A stretch of 64,000 nt of DNA from Diorhabda sublineata. Taxonomy: Eukaryota > Arthropoda > Insecta > Coleoptera > Chrysomelidae. Every line of letters begins with the position of its first letter. Within the stretch, counting starts at the first letter, position 1. Under the pieces are notes generated by a model. That model had not been told where the DNA came from. It saw only the letters and a program-made list of their open reading frames with translations, and did not search any database. The stretch lies in the NCBI RefSeq assembly GCF_026230105.1, contig NC_079478.1, positions 28,597,653 to 28,661,652 on the forward strand, read 5' to 3'. Both the position numbers and the translations under genes were made by a program. Shown here in pieces: positions 56,688 to 64,000 of the stretch.

Positions 56688-57413
56688 CTGTAACAAATAG
56701 AAAAATAGTTAAGTGACAAAATAATGGTATACTATTCAATGAGTGAGAGCATTACTCTTCCTCCATGCAACAATCCCATTGTAGTCCGTACTTCCATGAT
56801 GACGATAGCATGGAGATGGCATTTTAGATAATCGAGTCCGGTTAAGAGACTAGTCACTTATTTAATCATGGCAGTTGATTGGTAAGACAGCTCATAGATG
56901 TAATTGCTACACCTTTGGGTACACCGATGTTCTGGATCCACTGGTGGTTTTGCAGATCCTAGTTTTTCGAACGAATCATCCTCGTTGTTAACCGAATGAT
57001 AGGGCTATCTAGCGAACTGAACCTTACAGCCTTCACTCACCAATTCATACTTTTTAGTCTATAGTACTCCACATCGGTCATTTCATGGCAGCTCTTCTTT
57101 ACGTACAATTTGGAAGGACTGGATGTCTAAGTCTTCGACTATGTCTCGCACATGACAGCGAATACTTTGGTTTTATAATTACAGAAAATAGAATTACAAT
57201 TTTATTGGTACATTGGAGCAATTTTGTTCAGGTATGAATATTATCTATATTTTGTTTCTTTTTTATGTAAAACCTTTTATATATTGTATGAAATTTTTTT
57301 AATATAATCGTTCAGTTCATCGATGTGGTTAAGATTATTTGTTTTAAGTATTCATATATCAACAAAAATAAATTTCACTCTGTATAAATATTTACCGAAA
57401 ATCATCAAAAATA

Positions 57414-57420
<7 letters not shown>

Positions 57421-57479
<59 letters not shown>
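57421..57479. repeat. (AT)n microsatellite, ~29 units
   Basis: Uninterrupted alternating A and T for 59 bases. It could vary in length between individuals and is prone to assembly error. Confidence 0.95.
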
Positions 57480-57480
<1 letters not shown>

Positions 57481-58232
57481 TTCATTTGTTCAATGATGGA
57501 TGAATTCGGATCAGATAATGATAAAATTGTATCATTATTCTGTTTTAGAAGGATAATACTCAATTATGTTCAAGTTATATCAACAGCAGACAAATACAAA
57601 CCGATGAATGTTGGAGGATTTGTTTGTCTTGTAAATCGCTGTATTATTCGCTTCAGTAAGTCGAGTCGAAGTGGCAGTGATGGGAGCAATAGGAATTTTA
57701 TAAGAAGGGCTCGAAAACAGATGGGGTTTGTCGCCTGGGGACGAGTTTAGTTCCGATCATCCACCTGGGACCTCACTAACAAACCAATATCTTTCACCAT
57801 CGTTTGCAGAAGATTCTGTTTTATTATTATCGTTTATTTATGAAGTATATATACATGAGAATATTATTTTAAATAATTGAGATGAATGGACATCCACTAA
57901 TATTCTATTAATAAATCGATTAACATTATAAGTAGCGATTGAAAATATAGAGCGGCCGTGAATTAATTTATTTCGTAAAAACTGTTCTAAGGTACGGTTG
58001 GAGTCGGATACAACCCTAGCGTCAGTTTTTTGAGAATAGCAATCGCGTGAAAGCTTTGAAAGTTACTGCACGTTAGATATCCTATGAGTTATTCTTATTT
58101 CTCATTTTACCTGAGCGGGTTTTCCAATTAGTCACTTCCCAGTAACAATTATCTTACTTTTAGCTCGTTCTCTCCCCCAATTTACTCAGTAACTATTTTT
58201 GAACGGTTTGATCTTATTTTGTTTGAGCTACT

Positions 58233-58472
58233 ATGGAGAGGGAAATATATTTTGTAACTCCAGAAGAGGCGTTAGAAGAAATGCGGCCTCATTATATGGA
58301 ATCCGACTATGAAGCCTTTCTATCTGATGAGTCGACTTCCGAAGAGGAAGAATACGTTATAATAAATGGAGATAATTTTGAAGATAGTGACAGTGAATAT
58401 GATTTACAACCAATAACACAAGTTTCGAGTTGGAAAGAGATCAAGAAACAATTAGGGCGGATAAACCTTTAG
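58233..58472 (+). pseudogene. piggyBac-like transposase, N-terminal acidic piece
   Basis: 79 codons rich in Glu, Asp and Ser, typical of piggyBac N-termini. The next piece (58430-58828) continues in another frame with KPLGSKFYRTPSRNIVFHL. Confidence 0.7.
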
Positions 58473-58899
58473 GTTCAAAATTTTATAGAACTCCCTCAAG
58501 AAATATAGTCTTTCATTTACCAGGACCGAAAGAAAAAACATCAGAAATTAGAAGGGAGTCAGAACTTTTTTCAATATTTCTAAGCAAAGAAATCATTGAT
58601 AAAATTGTTGATCATTCAAATGAAGAAATTGATAAATCAAAAAACAAATATAATTCTCCTCAATATTTCTTAGCCCGTACAGATGTTTTGGAGATGAAAG
58701 CAATGATTGGATTATTGTATGTGAGTGCAGTGCTAAAGGATTCAGGGTTGAACACTGAAGACATGTCCTCCAATAGTCAGAAGTACCATGATGAAAAAGC
58801 TTTTTCGTTTGAGCAACCTTCGTTTTGACTGTGAAATTACAAGAATATCATCCCTTGAGTTAGCAACTTTTCGAGAATTACGGGTCATTTTCGTTCCAA

Positions 58900-59097
58900 A
58901 TGGTACACGCCATCGGAATACATAAAAACATCACATCTAACAATTGGTTCGCATTTTATGAGCTTACGGAAAAATTACTCGAGAAAAAACTTACTTTTGC
59001 TGGAACCATGAGGAAATACAAGCCACAGATTCCACCATCGATGCTAATACGTGGTCCAGAGAAATCTTTAATTGTCAAGACTACAAAATATTGGTAA
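58900..59097 (+). pseudogene. piggyBac-like transposase, DNWF region
   Basis: GIHKNITSNNWFAFYELTEK, then KKLTFAGTMRKYKPQIPPSM. The order and wording fit the piggyBac core around the second catalytic Asp, which here is Asn. Confidence 0.8.
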
Positions 59098-59699
59098 CCT
59101 AAACTGCTGCAAAACAATAAAAGGTTCTTGCTTCCTCAATTATTTCGATAAGAGATATCGACTGCCTTTCGAGATTACCAGATGTTTTATACTTTTATAC
59201 CATGATCAAAGGAGGAATAGATGTGCTCGACTAACTTTGTCACAATGGCCTATACGTTATTTTGATGAAATTTTAGATATTTTAGCTGTGAGTAGTTTAT
59301 TGCTATAGAAATGAAACTGTGACTTTGAGTCTTAATCAAATAAGGCAATATCGACATTTTTGCAAAACTTATCCTATTCTTTGGCATCAAATGATGAAAA
59401 AAGTGACAAATTTGAACAAGCGGATATTTCAAGTTTTATAAATCATAACTATTTTTTTGCAAATTGTAAATAGAAGTTCTTTATAGTTATCTTTACATAA
59501 ATAGATATGTTTGATAATTCACCTATTCGTTCTGTTATTAACTATTATTATGGTTAACTATATGAAATAATATGCAATAATATTAAAATTAACCCTTAAA
59601 AAATATTTAAACATATTTCCGGAAGTAGCCAGTCGGATCCGACCCCACCTTACCATGTACGAGTCTGAAATTCACCTTACCCACGGATGGTTAAACTGA

Positions 59700-61800
59700 A
59701 GTAATTCTAAAAGTCAGTTTTAGGAAGTTCCTCTTAGTCATAGAATCTTGAGCGGTATGGCTAAAAGTCGCAGGTAAGCAGGAGGGGACTGTACGTGAAC
59801 TAGCGTAGGTTTTCAAATTTGTTGAACACTGCAATCACATGGTACGATTATAATGCTCTCGGGCAATATTTTAAGTACTTTAATGCAGTATTATTTAGTG
59901 ATTTCGTTACCTCTAGGATATGCAATTAAATAAAATAGTTAATATTGTTTCTACTTCTGGTAATATTCATACTAAACACACTATTTACACTTCCACCGCT
60001 ACCAATAATTATCCATCTAGTTGATCTTGTTTCCGTCAATTTTTAAGATAGAAAAATGTCATGAACAAAATAAGACGAAACTGAACGCACGTTAGTCACG
60101 AATGAACAGAATCGGTTGACAATTACACACAAACGAATTCGTGGAGATTTATTGATGACGTCCATATCCCACAGAGGTGATTCGGTAGATTTGGGTATAA
60201 CCTCCACAGACTCAAGACAAAAGTGCAGTATTTTATTCTAATCATTATTTACTATAGGTTCTTAAGAGAAATAATTTGATTTTTGCATTTTCTGAGGATG
60301 CATTGATGAAATTTCAAATATCCATTTCGTTCCAACGAGTAAAAGTAAAATATAAAGCGTATAAAATTTTTTCCAAAAAGAATTACTTGATTCCTATTTG
60401 GAGAATATCATCTTTGCTCAGGAGGGTGAAGTTTGGGCTATGTGTCAAAAGTTATCTCTCCTCACAATCAGAGGTTTTTTCGTCATTCTTTTTTGTTGGC
60501 AAATGTAGCTTTTCACTTATATAAATGATTTTCTTGCATCTGTCTGGAAAATAAAATTCCAAGTACCAAAATATCTCGTTTCAGGACGATTACTCCCTAG
60601 ACGAGCCGATTTAGTATATCTAATGTTAATCACCTATATCACAAACACAAAGATCGGTACAGAAAATTCGATTTTTCTGTCGCTAAAGCTTTTTCAAAGC
60701 AAACCTATAAAACATACATCTTCACGTTATTTCACTAATAATCATTTATTTCTATTTTTTTACATCCACGTATACATTATTGTATTTAGTCTTCAAATGA
60801 TAATCACTCACAACTATGTTATTTGTTTAGTATCTTGGGTTTTAAAATTGGATTTCATCATTTCCTACCATCATTTCCCACTACCACTTCATCAAAAAAG
60901 TGCATGAGCAAACTGCTTATTCAACAATACAAACTTTTTGTGCAATATAGGTAAATGCTCAACAGTATGCAACATGTAATATCAATGAACAGAGACAAAA
61001 GACATTAATTTGGATAAAAATTTACTCTTGTTAAATGACCATCAAGGCGTGGCTAAGGAAGAAAAAGGAGAAATACCACTATTAGAACATTTTGTAGTAT
61101 CGGTCAAATAAAATCTATCGAATAATCCTTCTACAATATATTTTTTAAAAGGAATACCAGTTATTTACTGCAGAGCTCGATATGAATATAGTCAATCATC
61201 AACTGGGCATTTACATCGATGTAGTAGTGTTGGTTTTGAAAAACAAAAAATCTTTTTGTTTAATTTTTGTTTAGAAATTCGTTAATAATGATTATATACG
61301 TGAAAATGGTCGTTTATTTAAATATTATTTGAAATTTGTATGTAGACGCGCGGTTTGACTTTTCAGTTGACAACAAGGTTGACAAAACTTTCGCCTCGGT
61401 GATTGTATTGTTAGTTTCCATCATGTTTCGGATGTTATCAATCTGACAGATTAGTTTTAATAACCATAAAAAAAGAAAATGTCTTATTGATAATAGTATA
61501 TTACACTACTGATACAGAAAGATCCAGATTTATGCACTACACTCCATGATGCCCGAGGTACGCCCGTGTGGTGTATACTATTTTTCGTTATAGCAAGTCA
61601 AAAGTTCGTCCTGAAAGCTGAATTTTTTGGCAATGTATCTGATTGTATAATAAGTTTTGCTTCGGCATCGAAATTTCTCTCTATCTCCTCTTCGTTTGCA
61701 GATTCGTCAGTTGAGATCATTTTTTAAAATAATTCTTCAATTAAATAAAGTGATCTATTCTACACACGTCATTATCAAACTGTATCTTAATACCATAAAT
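59700..61800. other. AT-rich intergenic sequence
   Basis: ORFs at 60276-60524 and 60623-60907 are Phe/Ile-rich and look like chance. No Wnt signal-peptide exon was found on the reverse strand. Confidence 0.45.
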
Positions 61801-61813
61801 TGTAAACAAAGTC

Positions 61814-62187
61814 TTACATACAGGTCTCGAAACCAAGTCCAATTTTTATATAGCTGGTTGTCCGGATTCCAAGTGTTCTAGAGATGGACGTGTGTAGAGC
61901 GCGGTTACATGTGAGACTGTGAGGTAGGGCAGAAATGAAGATTTTGACAGTATTTTTACAACTATTACTATATCTCTTTATTTAACTTCTTTTATATAAT
62001 TACGTTCTATATTAATTACTTTGATTTACAACGATTCATTGCTTATAGAAATAATAACTATTATTATTAGGTTTGATTAATATCATTTCTTGATCACAAA
62101 ACCGACATGTCTGCCGCAGAGTGAGGTAATTTAGCGCCTGTAAATGAATTCACCCCGTTACTCTCGTTTCCAGACCTGTATGTAAGA
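61814..62187. mobile_element. Small element with ~21 bp inverted ends
   Basis: CTTACATACAGGTCTCGAAAC at the left is mirrored by GTTTCCAGACCTGTATGTAAG at the right with one mismatch. About 375 bp, non-coding, probably a MITE. Confidence 0.65.
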
Positions 62188-62199
62188 GCCTGATCGTAA

Positions 62200-63290
62200 A
62201 TAACCAACATAAACAAAATATAGTTAGTAAGAAATAACTAATATCAGTCATTTTTGCTCCAGACGGCGAAAGTACAGTACAGAACCAATACACGAAACTT
62301 TCTGCCACGAAAAAGGTGCAATGTACTATGAACCGAGGTGTAAAAAAACATTATCCTTTCTTCCGCCGGGATGAAAAGTTAGCTTTCGTTTTGTTTTAAC
62401 AACAGTTTGTTTTACATGACATTTAGTTTTTATTGTAGCGTTAAAAAACGTAATTGTGATTAAAAAATGACGTTTAATCGGCACAATATAAATAACAAAA
62501 CTCAGAAACATCATATACTGGTCATTTACCTTCGTTGCTAGCTGATTCAGGAAATAATATAATAGTTAAACAGCTTTGAGGATGTCGTTTCTATTAGCTT
62601 AAGGAAGGATTTATCTCTTCAACTCATTAGCAAATATAACAAAATTATAAGAGAATAATGACTCCTGCAGAAGTCGTCTACAGTCAAATTATTTCTGGAA
62701 CATGAAGATGATTATCAAACAGAATTACGGAACTTCCACGATATAATCAAATTAAATTGAAGAAAGTTTTCTGAGATCAAAGAAATTGATAATGATATTG
62801 AGTCCGTCACAATAAATTCTCCCTAATGTTCAATAGCTCAACAACAAATAATAATAAATAATTATAATTACAAAATAAATAATTATAAATACCATATAAA
62901 AAAAATAATGCTTAATAAGATTGTAATTATGTTCAGTGTTGTTATTTACCAAGAGCTACTTATATTCTGTTTCAATTTATCCAGAAAAATTCAAGTATTT
63001 ATTATTGATGAGCACAGCCCCCCTAAACCTGATTCCTGTTCGTCATGAAATTTGGACGATGATCTTTTCAACCGATAATAAGTTACGAAAATTTCCTGAA
63101 ATATTTGTAAGCGGTTCGCAGTTTTTGAAATTTGCCGCATAAACACGGGTAATGCTGAACTATCATTTAATGTTCTATTTAAAAACTAGTTGATGAAATT
63201 CGTGTCCCTGTACTTCGTGATCTTAATTCAAAGTACGTGATATAGCTTAAGTAAGCATTTCAACTGAACATGAAAGGTTACAGATGGAAA
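62200..63290. other. AT-rich intergenic sequence
   Basis: Nothing recognised apart from short tandem TAATAAATAATTATAA repeats near 62850-62890. Confidence 0.45.
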
Positions 63291-63299
63291 GTTATTAGT

Positions 63300-63580
63300 A
63301 ATGTGAGTGGCATGATACGGCGTAATACTGATCGGTAAACGTAACGCAAGTAGGTTTTTCCGACGATATGTCACAGTAGATGAAACTTGGATACACCCTT
63401 ATTCACCAGAAAGAGAAAACAGTCAAAATGAAAACTGGTCTACATCATGCTAATTATGCTATATAGTTGGAGAAAAAACAAGCTATACGACAAATTTACC
63501 TGATTAGGATCTCTCTAATAAGTTCTTTCTCCCAGAATTAAATAAAAAAATGGCTTTTTAGAAAGTAATTTTAGATTAAT
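63300..63580 (+). mobile_element. Mariner transposase with internal deletion
   Basis: FFRRYVTVDETWIHPYSPER (63355-63415) holds the first catalytic Asp. Within about 80 bp it jumps to FFLPELNKKMAF, which normally lies well past the third acid, so the core between is missing. Confidence 0.8.
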
Positions 63581-64000
63581 GAAGAGTAAGTTACCGAGAC
63601 AAACTTTTTCATTGTAAAGTCACTTTTCCGTTGAAGCGTTCTTGTATATACATAAATCTTACTTATCTCTAGGTAATAAAAGAAGTAGTTCAGGGTTGAA
63701 TGAATTAAATATAGTAAATATAAAATAACACAGAATGATGCATATTTCTGGTTGTGTAATAAAAATACAATTATAATTTCCATTCGGTTTATTATAAAAT
63801 GCAATAGGTTACCCTACAGAAACGCGTTACAGAGAATAAAAAATGCGGAAGAACACAAGATCAAATTACGGAGCACTACAAAAACATGCACTAATTAATT
63901 CAACATATACCTAACATGGGGTTGTGCCTAAGGCTTCCAATAGTAGAACATTTTCAAGGGTTACTTCATGCCCCATTGGCTCGGAATACAGCCATTGTTG

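Larger units (their letters stand above)
57963..59694 (+). mobile_element. piggyBac-like transposon, inactive
   Basis: TTAA tetramers at 57963 and 59691 bracket inverted GGTA-x-GGT-x-GG-x-GTCGGAT-type repeats (57991 and 59654). Inside, the plus strand has an acidic N-terminus (MEREIYFVTPEEALEEM, 58233), IVFHLPGPK, MKAMIGLLYVSAVLKD, LRFDCEITR and ITSNNWFAFYELTEKLL. The stretch that should hold the first catalytic Asp is deleted (about 58850-58900), and the second Asp in the DNWF motif is Asn. Frame changes occur near 58470 and 58800. Confidence 0.8.

Noticed and set aside
57421..57479. CRISPR-like or satellite array
   Set aside because: It is a simple (AT)n tract without unit-spacer structure.

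Overview
The window looks like AT-rich, repeat-laden insect chromosomal DNA. The evidence is spliced genes with GT-AG introns from 58 bp to 8.7 kb, a dense litter of decayed mariner, hAT, piggyBac, pogo/Tigger and non-LTR elements of insect type, and a short (TTAGG)n tract. The order cannot be fixed from the sequence alone; a beetle or a hemipteroid insect would fit. I see no bacterial, organellar or CRISPR signal and no credible tRNA or rRNA gene.

Three host genes can be read. (1) A complete UBASH3 (Sts/TULA; ecdysteroid-phosphate-phosphatase-like) gene lies on the minus strand from 27062 to 4166. Its nine exons join in one frame to give 638 residues in the order UBA, 2H phosphoesterase, SH3, linker, histidine phosphatase, with every catalytic residue I could check present. 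(2) A gene of three exons runs divergently on the plus strand (28776-34199). It encodes a very basic, Ser-rich 883-residue protein with five spaced K/G/S/N-S-[VI]-x-F motifs; I do not recognise it firmly, and it may be a mitotic or microtubule-associated protein. (3) The last five exons of a Wnt gene, closest by eye to Wnt16, lie on the minus strand (46393-56687). The signal-peptide exon was not found.

Region by region: 0.9-3.3 kb holds a DNA transposon with ~430 bp inverted ends and a frameshifted transposase-like gene. The UBASH3 introns (4.4-26.3 kb) hold RTE-like and jockey-like fragments, a 3.3 kb element with long inverted ends (9.7-12.9 kb), a 0.8 kb element carrying a 145-codon ORF (13.9-14.7 kb), an RTE fragment flanked by inverted repeats (18.6-19.5 kb), a mariner split by a hAT-like insertion (19.6-21.0 kb) and a Tc1/mariner fossil (22.0-22.9 kb). 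The 1.7 kb between the two divergent genes is mostly one 1.1 kb element with terminal inverted repeats, followed by a perfect 12-bp hairpin. From 34.3 to 46.2 kb there is no intact host gene, only mariner, hAT, jockey and Tigger remnants and two tandem duplications. The Wnt introns contain a fold-back MITE, a broken unknown gene, a BEL/Pao gag fossil and a hAT-like fossil. The right end carries a (TA)n tract, a piggyBac fossil with an altered catalytic Asp, a small element with inverted ends and an internally deleted mariner.

The three host genes are not an operon-like unit; each probably acts alone. I found no multi-gene system that I would call new. The best leads are the motif array in the 883-residue protein, the Grb2-type tyrosine motif in the UBASH3 linker, the Wnt16-like assignment, and the two long-TIR transposons whose families I cannot name.
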